64,000 nucleotides of DNA from Abiotrophia defectiva ATCC 49176 (GCF_000160075.2 NZ_KI535340.1:763905-827904), one strand, 5' to 3'; counted from the first letter of the stretch, positions 54,964 to 63,412 are shown. A program made the numbers and translations. The notes: generated by a model from the letters alone, not told the origin.

Positions 54964-55515
54964 TCATTCAAAGCTAACTTCATTATTGCCGAGTTGTAGT
55001 TTCAAGTCTCGGTAATACCAAAGATACCAGGTCTTGCCATCCGAGTCTGTGTACTCTCGCACCTCATCTGCGGCTTGATCATTAATCTTGAGTTTGGTGA
55101 AAACAGGGTTGGTCGCTGCCCCCGCGAAAGGATAACGCGATCTATCGGACCCAAAACCACCCGATGAGAAGCGGACAGCAAGATAGGCCTGGAAATTCCT
55201 CAAGAAGTGATTACTGGTTACATCTTTATCAAAACCATGCACTGCCCCATAATCAAACTGATTGCGAATACTCATCATAACCTTATTGTCGGTACCGCCA
55301 CCAGGATAATTCACTTCTAATTGAAAGACGCGCCCATTACGACGGATGTAATCGAAAGTCCCGTCTCCATTGTCAAAAGTTGCGACAATCTCGCCGGGTT
55401 CCTTCACGCGAGCATTGGTATCCGCATCATTACCGGTGACATAGCGCCCTAGTTCAGCCAAGGCATAAAGGATACCGAGGATGACTAGTATTTTAATTAG
55501 TTTCTTCTTGTTCAT
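54964..55515 (-). CDS. INGxxV-family orphan protein, subtype A
   Basis: This 183-residue protein has an N-terminal helix (about 5-21) and the core GEIVATFDNGDGTFDYIRR with FQLEVNYPGGG, ending YPFAGAATNPVFTKLKIND and TWYLWYYRDLKLQ. Here the ING triplet is IND. The ATG at 55515 follows GGAGAGC; the longer open frame lacks a start signal. Confidence 0.68.
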   Translation of the reverse strand: MNKKKLIKILVILGILYALAELGRYVTGNDADTNARVKEPGEIVATFDNGDGTFDYIRRNGRVFQLEVNYPGGGTDNKVMMSIRNQFDYGAVHGFDKDVTSNHFLRNFQAYLAVRFSSGGFGSDRSRYPFAGAATNPVFTKLKINDQAADEVREYTDSDGKTWYLWYYRDLKLQLGNNEVSFE

Positions 55516-55553
55516 TTTTTGCTCTCCTTCGCAACACTCGTTAGTATTGCATC

Positions 55554-56123
55554 TCATTCAAATGTTACTGAATTACCTGACGACTTAAGCTCTATGTGCT
55601 TATAGTACCAAAGATACCACGTATTCCCGTCCGTATCTTTGTATTCCCTAACCTCATCAACGGCCTGGCCATTTATTTTTAATTGCTTAAAAATTTCATT
55701 CGTTGCAGTTCCCGCCAATGGCGTGTTGACTTTAGAGTCTCCGGACTTTAACTGTTGTTGCAGCCCATACCATAGGCCCAGGTAAGCATCCATATCGGCC
55801 TTGAATAAATCATTAAAAACATTCAAATCTAACCATCGTGTTGAACCATAATCAAAGTGATTTTTCATTCCGAATAAGAAGTGATTATTTTTGATATTCT
55901 TAGGATAATTAACTTCCAACTGCATAACTTTCTCACTTTTTCGAATATAATTTTCTGTGCCGTCACCATTATCGAAGGTTGCTACAATCTCACCAGGCGT
56001 CGTCACTGGATTAGGAGGCTCCACATTGGATTGCTGCTTTAGATTTCCTAGATAACTCATATAACTTAGCAAGAAGAGTACGCCAACTACAATCAGCCAC
56101 TTAAGCTTGGTTTCCCTCTCCAT
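55554..56123 (-). CDS. INGxxV-family orphan protein, subtype A
   Basis: This 189-residue protein has an N-terminal helix (about 8-24) and the core GEIVATFDNGDGTENYIRK with MQLEVNYPKN, ending TPLAGTATNEIFKQLKING and TWYLWYYKHIELK. It pairs with the adjacent gene at 54964. The start at 56123 has CGGAGTG ahead. It is the island member farthest from esxA. Confidence 0.68.
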   Translation of the reverse strand: MERETKLKWLIVVGVLFLLSYMSYLGNLKQQSNVEPPNPVTTPGEIVATFDNGDGTENYIRKSEKVMQLEVNYPKNIKNNHFLFGMKNHFDYGSTRWLDLNVFNDLFKADMDAYLGLWYGLQQQLKSGDSKVNTPLAGTATNEIFKQLKINGQAVDEVREYKDTDGNTWYLWYYKHIELKSSGNSVTFE

Positions 56124-56287
56124 AAAGTTCACACTCCGTTTTGCTTTTTCTATAATTTGGAGGACAACTAAGGATTGCATCAACTAGATGCCTTTCCTTC
56201 TCTTACTGACGCTTACGTCCTATTCTGCCCGAACTAATTCCAATAAACTATTTCGAAAGAAACGTTGATCTAAAACGAAATAGTCCT

Positions 56288-56683
56288 TTACTCTTTTGAC
56301 TTAAGCAGTACATGTAGTTTATTGGAAACAGTCACTATGCTCATTTGCCATTTGTTGTTTACAAATATATATTTAACACCTATATATACACTAGAATCAT
56401 CATTTATAAGAACGCGAATACTTCTACCAGTTCGCACACCCATACTGTCATAATCTAAATCATACTTCTTTATTACCCCTGCCTCTGTGAAGGCATGAGG
56501 GTCTTCGGATTTGATGACCTGCTCTATTTCGGCCCTTACTTCCTGCGAATCAAAGAAGCTGACAAGCTCTGCATATTGCTCCTTCCTATTATTCTGAACC
56601 ATCCAGTATACACCTTGATAAGCCAAAAATAGCGCACCGACTATACAAAAAACGATAATGAATGAGGTTCTTATAACTCGCAT
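56288..56683 (-). CDS. DUF1310-like protein, close copy of the esxA-linked immunity candidate
   Basis: This 131-residue protein is nearly co-linear with the protein encoded at 45830 (same N-terminus MRVIRTSFIIVFCI, shared NNKWQMSIVT near the end) and has the same ribosome binding site context. The differences cluster in the middle (NRKEQYAEL, SEDPHAFTEAG, DSMGVRTG). It is one half of the duplicated block described for the promoter copy at 57.3 kb. Confidence 0.76.
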   Translation of the reverse strand: MRVIRTSFIIVFCIVGALFLAYQGVYWMVQNNRKEQYAELVSFFDSQEVRAEIEQVIKSEDPHAFTEAGVIKKYDLDYDSMGVRTGRSIRVLINDDSSVYIGVKYIFVNNKWQMSIVTVSNKLHVLLKSKE

Positions 56684-56776
56684 ATATTTCTCCCTTTCAT
56701 CTAAAGTTCATAGAATAAAAGTCTGCCGTGAATGCCCAGTAGGCCCATTCATGTTCACTATAGCTTGGCAAGCCTA

Positions 56777-57193
56777 TTAATTGCCTTTTAGTAACTTAGA
56801 TAATTTCTGACTAATCGTCATCGGCCCTATTTCGTACTCATCTTTGAGCGTGTCATACTTAATCTGCGCGTTGATAGACAAGTCGGGATTTTGATTAATC
56901 TCAAGATTAACCTCTAACCAGTTAGCAGGTGTAAAGCCAGACTGATCAAATTGAATTTCATAACTTTGTATTATCCCATCTTGGCGAAAAGCCTTAGAGT
57001 CTAGCTTGATCAAGGCCTTCTCAAGACTTTGTGCTACCCCTGGTCTTTTAGCAATCTCAACTGCACGAGAATGGACTATATAGTGATGAACTGCTATGCC
57101 ACCATAAAGCAATGACATACCGATGGCTAGTGCAGCAAAAGTTATTTTATAGCCCTTTAGTAGGCTTTTTCGCTTCTTATCCATATTATCCAT
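56777..57193 (-). CDS. DUF1310-like protein, first gene behind the duplicated promoter
   Basis: About 138 residues, with a basic N-terminus, one helix (about 15-33) and the DUF1310 pattern LIKLDSKAFRQDGIIQSYEI. The open frame extends back through a terminator hairpin, so a start near 57193 (or 57184, which has AGGATGG at better spacing) is chosen. It is the first gene after the second copy of the esxA promoter, and probably leads the island transcript. Confidence 0.68.
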   Translation of the reverse strand: MDNMDKKRKSLLKGYKITFAALAIGMSLLYGGIAVHHYIVHSRAVEIAKRPGVAQSLEKALIKLDSKAFRQDGIIQSYEIQFDQSGFTPANWLEVNLEINQNPDLSINAQIKYDTLKDEYEIGPMTISQKLSKLLKGN

Positions 57194-57229
57194 CCTATCC
57201 GTTCCAATCTCATTGTACACTCTATATGC

Positions 57230-57256
57230 AAAAAGAGGCCGGGTCCCACCAGCCTC
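57230..57256 (-). terminator. Terminator copy inside the island leader
   Basis: The minus strand has an 8-bp stem GAGGCTGG / CCGGCCTC (one G-T), a 6-base loop and TTTTT. It matches the esxA terminator at 46289-46310 but is stronger, and lies between the duplicated promoter and the first island gene. Confidence 0.75.
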
Positions 57257-57313
57257 CACAGTCCTTACTTAGCAGTCGATAGGGTGTGCTGCACCCTATC
57301 TTGTTACTCCTAT

Positions 57314-57348
57314 ATTATACTACTTATCCTCTAAGAAATACAATAGAA
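57314..57348 (-). promoter_or_regulatory. Island promoter, copy of the esxA promoter
   Basis: TTGTAT and TATAAT (57314-57319) are 18 bp apart as at esxA. Only one half of the palindrome (TTCTATTGTA) survives, so control by the presumed regulator may differ. Confidence 0.7.
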
Positions 57349-57542
57349 ATTGGAATTTTGTTACATTGAGTAAACACCGAATTATTATTTTATCAAGTTT
57401 TGTAAGCGCATCATATATTTTAGTTGTGTTTATTTCACAATTTATACAGCAGGAAATGACAACTAATTATTATAGAAATAGTTATTTAGCCGGCTATAAA
57501 CTGCCAGCTAGGATACTACCCGGCACACTCCCCCAAAATAAA

Positions 57543-57571
57543 AAGTCTTGCTAGTCACGCTAGCAACACTT
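57543..57571 (-). terminator. Terminator after the 3-TM protein gene
   Basis: Stem AAGTCTTGCTAG / CTAGCAACACTT (one mismatch) with a 5-base loop is followed by TTTTTATTTTG on the minus strand. Confidence 0.7.
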
Positions 57572-57585
57572 CTATAATGCTTTGA

Positions 57586-57927
57586 TTAGTCCTGCAGCAT
57601 CTTCATGACGCCGCTATGGTCTAGTATTAGGAAGGACATAAAGAGGCAATAGACCAGCATGCCCAGCAACAAATAGGTCTCAAAAGGCACTAGTCCCGGG
57701 AAGGAGGCTTTAATCCCCTTCCTACGTCGATAGCATCTGGCCAACCAGCTCAAGCCTAGGCCACAAGAGAAGACAGCGAAGGGCTCTAAGAAGAGCCGGT
57801 AATGCGAGCCAAGCGCATCCAAGTTAAATAAGCCGACTGGCTGAGGCGCAATCACGAGGTAACAGACAAGTGTAAACAGCAACTGAGCCGCCACTAGGGC
57901 CCATAGGACTTTTCTAAAGGTTCTCAT
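57586..57927 (-). CDS. Small membrane protein of unknown family
   Basis: This 113-residue protein has three hydrophobic helices (about 8-27, 42-62, 85-105) and a basic loop CYRRRKGIKASFPG. I do not recognise a family. It has its own terminator and lies outside the type VII island. It has no visible relation to the DUF805 genes. Confidence 0.6.
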   Translation of the reverse strand: MRTFRKVLWALVAAQLLFTLVCYLVIAPQPVGLFNLDALGSHYRLFLEPFAVFSCGLGLSWLARCYRRRKGIKASFPGLVPFETYLLLGMLVYCLFMSFLILDHSGVMKMLQD

Positions 57928-58084
57928 ACCCGCTCACCCCTCCCCTTCTCTGATTAGGCATCTACTAATAAGTCCGACTTCTACCTTCAACTTCATTATA
58001 GCCCTTTGAAAAGGCTTTTACAATAGTAGGCAACCCCCATTTTGTGCGCTTTACTTAACTATTTTTCTTCTATACAAAGCAAAA

Positions 58085-58107
58085 GAGGCTAAGAAATTCT
58101 TAGCCTC
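58085..58107 (-). terminator. Terminator of the liv operon
   Basis: A perfect 9-bp stem GAGGCTAAG / CTTAGCCTC with a 5-base loop runs into TTTTGC on the minus strand, 12 bases after the CBS gene stop. Confidence 0.85.
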
Positions 58108-58119
58108 CATCTATTAAGC

Positions 58120-58764
58120 TTATTCCGGCTTCACAAAGACACCAGACACTTTGTAGCCTTTTTCTTGGAAGACGCGCGCGACTTCTTCTGAATCTTGAGT
58201 ATCCACGTGAACCACCACATTGGTCTTGTCATCCAAGTGGTAAACGTTCATTTGGGTGATGCTCCAGTTATGCTTAGCAGTTGTCTCACCAAGGTCTTCC
58301 AGAATACCGATCTTGTCATCTTCGACTTCCACCACGAAACGAGTCCCTGGGGTGTAGTAGCCATTGATGTCAATGAAGGCTTCGAAAATATCCTTATCAG
58401 TGATAATCCCTACTAGTTGGGCGTGGTCCATGACAACTAGGACACCGACGTCCATATTGCGCATCTCGGAAGCGGCTTGCTCCAAGAGGGCATCTGGGCT
58501 GGTGGTAATGACGCGACGAATCATAATGTCTGCCGCTGTCGTCTTGTTGAGCAAGTAGTTGAGTTCATGCACGCTCAGGCTGGTCGCGGTAGAAGGCGAG
58601 TTCTTGGCAATCACAGACTCTGTTAAGAGCCCTACCAATTGGCCTTTGACTACGACTGGCAAACGGTGAATGTCGTGTTGGCGCATCAAGTCCAGCGCCT
58701 TAATGACAGTGGTATCTGGCGTGATGGTCACCAAGTCGGTTGACATATAGTTTTTAACGTACAT
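58120..58764 (-). CDS. CBS-pair and ACT-like domain protein (AcuB type)
   Basis: This 214-residue protein has two CBS domains (MYVKNYMSTDLVTITPD; ADIMIRRVITTSPDALLEQA) and a C-terminal ACT-like domain (RFVVEVEDDKIGILEDLGET). It begins 4 bases after livF, a placement also common in streptococci, so it probably senses nucleotides or branched-chain amino acids in connection with this transporter or its pathway. The ligand is not determined. Confidence 0.88.
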   Translation of the reverse strand: MYVKNYMSTDLVTITPDTTVIKALDLMRQHDIHRLPVVVKGQLVGLLTESVIAKNSPSTATSLSVHELNYLLNKTTAADIMIRRVITTSPDALLEQAASEMRNMDVGVLVVMDHAQLVGIITDKDIFEAFIDINGYYTPGTRFVVEVEDDKIGILEDLGETTAKHNWSITQMNVYHLDDKTNVVVHVDTQDSEEVARVFQEKGYKVSGVFVKPE

Positions 58765-58768
58765 TTGC

Positions 58769-59473
58769 TTAACCTCCTAAGTATGCTTTTTGGACGGCGT
58801 CGCTCTCGAGGAGCTCTTGGCCGGTCCCGCTCAGAACGATCTTACCGGTTTCCAAGACGTAACCCCGACTGGCAATGGATAGGGCCATCTTGGCATTTTG
58901 TTCAATCAAGAGGACGGTGGTCCCTTGAGCTTGAATCTGTTGAATAATGTTGAAGATTTCCTGGATGAAGATTGGCGCCAAGCCCATGGATGGCTCATCC
59001 AGTAAAAGTAGCTTAGGCTTGGACATGAGGGCCCGTCCCATAGCTAACATCTGTTGTTCCCCACCTGATAAGGTGGAAGCATCTTGCTTCTGACGCTCGC
59101 CCAAGACTGGGAAGCGGTCATAGACAGCTTGGATATCTGCTTCGATATTAGAGCGGTCCTTGCGTAAGAAGGCACCCATTTCCAAGTTTTCGCGGACGGA
59201 CAGGCCTTTGAAGACGTGACGGCCTTCCGGCACGTGGGAAATTCCTAGCTGGACAATCTTCTGGGCGTTGGTTTTGGTAATGTTCTGGCCTTCATAGGTC
59301 AGAGTCCCTGAAGCGGGCTTAATCAAACCAGAGATAGTCCGTAGGATAGTCGACTTACCAGCGCCGTTGGCCCCAATCAGGGAGACAATCTCCCCTTGGT
59401 TAACCTCGAAGTTAACGCCACGGACTGCATTAATCATGCCGTAGTTGACGGCTAAGTTCTCAACACGTAACAT
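58769..59473 (-). CDS. livF: Branched-chain amino-acid ABC transporter ATPase LivF
   Basis: This 234-residue ATPase has Walker A GANGAGKST, LSGGEQQM signature and Walker B LLLLDEPSMGLAP, with the LivF-specific PSMGLAP. With LivG it powers import of leucine, isoleucine and valine. It overlaps livG by one base. Confidence 0.93.
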   Translation of the reverse strand: MLRVENLAVNYGMINAVRGVNFEVNQGEIVSLIGANGAGKSTILRTISGLIKPASGTLTYEGQNITKTNAQKIVQLGISHVPEGRHVFKGLSVRENLEMGAFLRKDRSNIEADIQAVYDRFPVLGERQKQDASTLSGGEQQMLAMGRALMSKPKLLLLDEPSMGLAPIFIQEIFNIIQQIQAQGTTVLLIEQNAKMALSIASRGYVLETGKIVLSGTGQELLESDAVQKAYLGG

Positions 59474-60249
59474 TAGGCGTCACCTCCTAGGTAGGCCCGG
59501 ATAACATCTGGGTTCTGACGAATTTCTTCTGGCGTGCCTTGGGCCAAGAGTCGGCCGTATTCCAAGACATAGATGCGTTGGCAGATTTCCATAACCAAGG
59601 CCATATCGTGTTCGATCAAGACGATGGTCAAGCCAAATTGTTGGCGAATCTGTTCGATTAAGGCGGTTAACTCAGCGGTTTCCGCAGGGTTCATCCCGGC
59701 TGCTGGCTCGTCTAAGAAGAGAATCTTAGGTTCAGTGGCCAGGGCCCGGACGATTTCTAGGCGGCGTTGTTGACCGTAGGCCAAGTTCTTAGCCTTGTCT
59801 TGAGCGTATTGGGCTAGGTCGAAGATTTCCAAGAGTTCTAAGGCTTTAGCCTTCATCTTAGCTTCTGTCTCATAGTAGGCCTTGGTCCGGAAAATGCTGG
59901 ACCAGATGGCATCATGATTGTGCCCGTGCATGGCTACCATGACGTTTTCCAAGACGCTTTGGTCTTTGAAGAGGCGGATGTTTTGGAAGGTCCGCGCCAA
60001 GCCTAGTTGGTTAATCTTATAAGGTGCCATGCCGTTCAAGGTCTTGACCCCATCAGCAGTGGATAAGGTGACAGTCCCTTCTGTTGGCTCGTAGACGCCT
60101 GTTAAGAGGTTGAAGAAGGTGGTCTTGCCGGCCCCGTTAGGACCGATAAGGCCTACAAGCTCTTGCTCTTCTAACTTGAGGGAGACGTTGGACACGGCCG
60201 CCAAACCGCCAAAGTTTTTAGTAAGTTGATTGACTTCTAGTAAGGCCAT
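59473..60249 (-). CDS. livG: Branched-chain amino-acid ABC transporter ATPase LivG
   Basis: This 258-residue ATPase has Walker A GPNGAGKTT, signature AYGQQRRLE and Walker B ILFLDEPAAGMNP; FGGLAAVSNVSL at the N-terminus and the AAGMNP spelling are typical of LivG. It overlaps livM and livF by one base each. Confidence 0.93.
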   Translation of the reverse strand: MALLEVNQLTKNFGGLAAVSNVSLKLEEQELVGLIGPNGAGKTTFFNLLTGVYEPTEGTVTLSTADGVKTLNGMAPYKINQLGLARTFQNIRLFKDQSVLENVMVAMHGHNHDAIWSSIFRTKAYYETEAKMKAKALELLEIFDLAQYAQDKAKNLAYGQQRRLEIVRALATEPKILFLDEPAAGMNPAETAELTALIEQIRQQFGLTIVLIEHDMALVMEICQRIYVLEYGRLLAQGTPEEIRQNPDVIRAYLGGDA

Positions 60250-61208
60250 TAGACTGCTCCTTTCTTCGCTTTATTCTTGGTTAAGAGGGAGCCTAGACGT
60301 AATTCCCAGGTTCCTAGGAGACCACCCGGTCTGAAGATCATGATTAGGATGAGGGCGATGGCATAGATGACCATACGAAGCTGCCCATAAGGTTGTAAGA
60401 GGGTGTTGAGAATCCCTAAGACTACGGCTGCCACGAAGGAACCGGTGAAACTCCCAATCCCACCGAATACGACGATAATGAGGACATCAATGGATTTGTT
60501 GAAGGTGAAGTCCCCTGGGGTGACAACCCCGATGTTACCAGCATAGAGGGCACCACCGATAGCGGCAGTAATGGCACCTAAGACGAAGGCGATAACCTTG
60601 TACTTAGTCACGTTAACCCCCATAGACTCTGCGGCAATCTCATCTTGCTCGATGGCATAGGTTGCCCGGCCCGCACTGGAGTAGAAGTAGTTGAGAATCA
60701 AGATAGTGGTCACAACCATGAAGAAGTAAACTAATGGCCAGGTTGCCACTTTAGGAATGGCGTTAATCCCTTGCGGACCGTTGGTTAGGGTCTTGTAGTT
60801 GGTGATGACTACCCGGATGATTTCAGAAACACCCAGCGTGGCGATGGCCAAGTAGTCCCCGCGTAAGCGCAAGGTTGGAATCCCGACTAAGACAGCCAAG
60901 ACAGCGGCTACTACCGCACCGACCAGCATCCCAGTCCAGAGACCCCCTAGGTCTGCATGACGCGTAGCGAAGATGGCACCTGAGTAGGCCCCCACGGCAA
61001 TAAAGGCCGCGTGCCCCAGTGAGAACTGGCCGGCTACCCCTAAGACTAGGTTAAGCCCGATGGCATAGATGACATCAATCATAATTTTGATTAATGTAAT
61101 TTGGTAGTAGGAATCGATTAGGTTAGTCGACGTTAAGAGCCACAAGAGGCCATAACCCAAGAGGGCTGCCGTCAACCAAACGAAGTTGCGTTGATGGAAT
61201 CGTTGCAT
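60249..61208 (-). CDS. livM: Branched-chain amino-acid ABC transporter permease LivM
   Basis: This 319-residue permease has about ten helices, with family motifs GLNLVLGVAGQFSLGHAAF and IRVVITNYKTLTNGPQGI. It lies between livH and livG in the usual order. Confidence 0.93.
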   Translation of the reverse strand: MQRFHQRNFVWLTAALLGYGLLWLLTSTNLIDSYYQITLIKIMIDVIYAIGLNLVLGVAGQFSLGHAAFIAVGAYSGAIFATRHADLGGLWTGMLVGAVVAAVLAVLVGIPTLRLRGDYLAIATLGVSEIIRVVITNYKTLTNGPQGINAIPKVATWPLVYFFMVVTTILILNYFYSSAGRATYAIEQDEIAAESMGVNVTKYKVIAFVLGAITAAIGGALYAGNIGVVTPGDFTFNKSIDVLIIVVFGGIGSFTGSFVAAVVLGILNTLLQPYGQLRMVIYAIALILIMIFRPGGLLGTWELRLGSLLTKNKAKKGAV

Positions 61209-61218
61209 GTGGCTTCAC

Positions 61219-62103
61219 CTACACTTTCTCTTTGACGTTCTTACCGAAGAGACCAGCCGGCAAGACGAGCAAGATAACAATTAAGAGGGCATATACGGCC
61301 GCATCCTTGAAGGCAGAACCCCCGAAGGCGGAGACGAAGGTCTCCAAGAGACCGATTAGGTAACCCCCGACCATGGCACCCGGAATGGAGCCAATCCCAC
61401 CGACTACGGCTGCGACGAAGGCCTTAAGCCCTGGCGTCAAGCCCATGGTGGCCGCCATTTGGTTGGAGTAGAGACCGTAGAGGACGCCGGCAACCCCTGC
61501 CAGGGCAGACCCTAGCGCAAAGGTAAAGGAAATCACCGCGTCAACGTTAATCCCCATGAGTTGAGCAGCTTCTTCATCGACCGCAACTGCCCGCATGGCT
61601 TTCCCCATCTTGGTGTACTTAACAATAAATTGTAGGGCTACCATTAAGAGGATAGTGGTCACGAAGATTAGGACTTGCTTGGAGTTAATGACCGCCCCCA
61701 TGATTTTGAAGGTGGTGGTCTTAAAGCTAGTTGGGTAGGCCTTGACTTCTGGCCCGAAGAAATAGATCATGGCATTTTCTAAGAGGAAGGAGACCCCAAT
61801 CGCGGTGATAAGGGCGGCTACCCGAGTCGATTTACGTAGGGGCTTGTAGGCCACCCGTTCAATGGTCACCCCTAAGACGGAGGTGAAGACCATGGTTAAA
61901 GCTAAGGATAAGTAGAAGTCCATGCCCTGGACATTAACCAGATAGAAACCGAAGAAGGCCCCCATCATGAGGATGTCCCCGTGGGCGAAGTTAATCAAGC
62001 GGATGGTCCCATAGACCATGGTATAACCCAAGGCGATCAAGGCATAGATACTCCCCGTCGACAAGCCGTTAAAAAGTTGTTGTAAGAACCACTGGAGGTT
62101 CAT
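61219..62103 (-). CDS. livH: Branched-chain amino-acid ABC transporter permease LivH
   Basis: This 294-residue permease has about eight helices with GLSTGSIYALIALGYTMVYG and LINFAHGD, both typical of LivH. The second ATG, at 62103, is preferred over the one at 62109 because AAAGGAG is nine bases ahead of it rather than three. Confidence 0.93.
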   Translation of the reverse strand: MNLQWFLQQLFNGLSTGSIYALIALGYTMVYGTIRLINFAHGDILMMGAFFGFYLVNVQGMDFYLSLALTMVFTSVLGVTIERVAYKPLRKSTRVAALITAIGVSFLLENAMIYFFGPEVKAYPTSFKTTTFKIMGAVINSKQVLIFVTTILLMVALQFIVKYTKMGKAMRAVAVDEEAAQLMGINVDAVISFTFALGSALAGVAGVLYGLYSNQMAATMGLTPGLKAFVAAVVGGIGSIPGAMVGGYLIGLLETFVSAFGGSAFKDAAVYALLIVILLVLPAGLFGKNVKEKV

Positions 62104-62182
62104 AGGCATAAGCTCCTTTCTGTAGATGATGGCTATAACTTAAGTATAGCAGTCCTAAGGCTAAGGCGCCATACTTCCCCAT

Positions 62183-62231
62183 GAAAAAGGTCGTATTGTG
62201 CTATGACTGGATGTCCAAGCAACAATACGAC
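62183..62231 (-). terminator. Attenuating terminator between livJ and livH
   Basis: Stem GTCGTATTGT / ACAATACGAC with a 22-base loop is followed by CTTTTTC on the minus strand. Placed between the binding-protein gene and the permease genes, it would keep binding-protein mRNA in excess. Confidence 0.75.
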
Positions 62232-62257
62232 ACTAGCATGAGGGGGTCTGCTGTCTA

Positions 62258-63412
62258 TTACTCAGCTGACACGTTCACAGCTTCGGTAACTTCACCTTTT
62301 TCGAAGTGGAGCATTACCGCTGTCTTCACTGGGTTGTGTTTTTCGTCAAATGAGAAGGTCCCGGTTACCCCTTTGAAGTCTTTGATCTTAGCCAAGGCTT
62401 TGTTAACTTCTTGTGGGTCAGTTGAGCCTGCATCCTTGATAGCTTGCAAGAGCACGTTAGTCGCATCGTAAGAAAGAGCTGCGAAAGTATCTGGCTTCTT
62501 GCCGTATTCTTTTTCATAGGCTTCTACGAATTTCTTAACTGCTGGGTCATCGCTCTTGTCAGAGTAGTGAGAAGTGTAGAAGACGTTGTTAAGGTTGTCT
62601 TTACCTGCTAATTCAACCAAGGTGTCGTTAGCAAAACCGTCACCACCAACGATTGGCTTGTCGATCCCGAGTTCACGCGCTTGCTTGATGATCAAACCAG
62701 CTTCAGTATAGTAACCTGGTACGTAGAGGGCATCGAAGTCTTGAGTCGAGATGTTAGTCAAGACAGTTAAGAAGTCAGTATCGTTCGTTTGGTAAGATTC
62801 TTTGGCTACGATGGTCCCGCCTTTAGCTTCGAATTGCTTAGTGAAGCTGTCAGCCAAACCTTGTGAGTAGTCGTTCGCTTGGTCAACCAAGAGCACGACT
62901 TTCTTGTAACCTTGAGTATCTGCTAAGTAGTTAGCAGCGGCAACCCCTTGGAAGGAGTCTTCGAAGCAGACACGGTAGATGTAGTCGTAGACTTTGCCTG
63001 CAGAGTCGAGGGTAATCCCGTTACCAGTTGCAGCAGGGAAGATAGCAGGTGTTTTGCCGTCGTTAGCGACTGGAATTTCTGCTAAGGCATCCCCGGTAGT
63101 TGCAGGACCTACAATCCCTGCCACGCCGGCAGCAACTAATTTGGTTGCAGCAGCGGCTGCTTCTGTCTTATCAGACTTGTTGTCTTCGACTTGCGCTTCG
63201 ACTTTCTTGCCGTTAACACCGCCGTTTTCTTCATTGTATTGCTTAACAGCTAATTTCAAACCATAAGCCATTGGTGTCCCGTAAGCGGCAGCCGCCCCTG
63301 AGAGCTCGAAGTTACCGCCGACTTTGACAGTGTCTTGAGCTGAGACAGTTGCTAATGGGGATGCGAGCAAGAGACCCGCGAAAAGTGCTGTTCCTAACTT
63401 TTTAAAATTCAT
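62258..63412 (-). CDS. livJ: Branched-chain amino-acid binding protein LivJ/LivK
   Basis: This 384-residue periplasmic-binding-fold protein has the Leu/Ile/Val-binding signature (TVKVGGNFELSGAAAAYG; EDNKSDKTEAAAAA). The signal peptide ends ATVSA-Q and contains no lipobox Cys, so membrane attachment is not evident; Gram-positive LivJ proteins are normally lipoproteins. It is the first gene of the liv operon. Confidence 0.92.
   Translation of the reverse strand: MNFKKLGTALFAGLLLASPLATVSAQDTVKVGGNFELSGAAAAYGTPMAYGLKLAVKQYNEENGGVNGKKVEAQVEDNKSDKTEAAAAATKLVAAGVAGIVGPATTGDALAEIPVANDGKTPAIFPAATGNGITLDSAGKVYDYIYRVCFEDSFQGVAAANYLADTQGYKKVVLLVDQANDYSQGLADSFTKQFEAKGGTIVAKESYQTNDTDFLTVLTNISTQDFDALYVPGYYTEAGLIIKQARELGIDKPIVGGDGFANDTLVELAGKDNLNNVFYTSHYSDKSDDPAVKKFVEAYEKEYGKKPDTFAALSYDATNVLLQAIKDAGSTDPQEVNKALAKIKDFKGVTGTFSFDEKHNPVKTAVMLHFEKGEVTEAVNVSAE

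Larger units (their letters stand above)
57230..57409 (-). repeat. Duplicated esxA promoter and 3' UTR without esxA
   Basis: This stretch matches the esxA flanks: the terminator plus AGCCTCCACAGTC and the esxA stop-proximal TACTTAG (46289-46325 against 57235-57272), then TATAAT, AAGTAGTATAAT and TTCTATTGTATTT (46677-46711 against 57314-57348, same spacing), and the TTGTAAGCGC element (46764 against 57400). The esxA coding region is missing and replaced by a 9-bp stem-loop GATAGGGTG...CACCCTATC (57278-57300). Confidence 0.8.

Noticed and set aside
57194..57259. Upstream extension of the DUF1310 frame beginning EAGGTRPLF
   Set aside because: It runs through the duplicated terminator hairpin and has no start signal.
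57366..57554. 62-residue plus-strand frame upstream of the island promoter
   Set aside because: AT-rich intergenic sequence with no ribosome binding site; it covers the conserved upstream element of the promoter copy.
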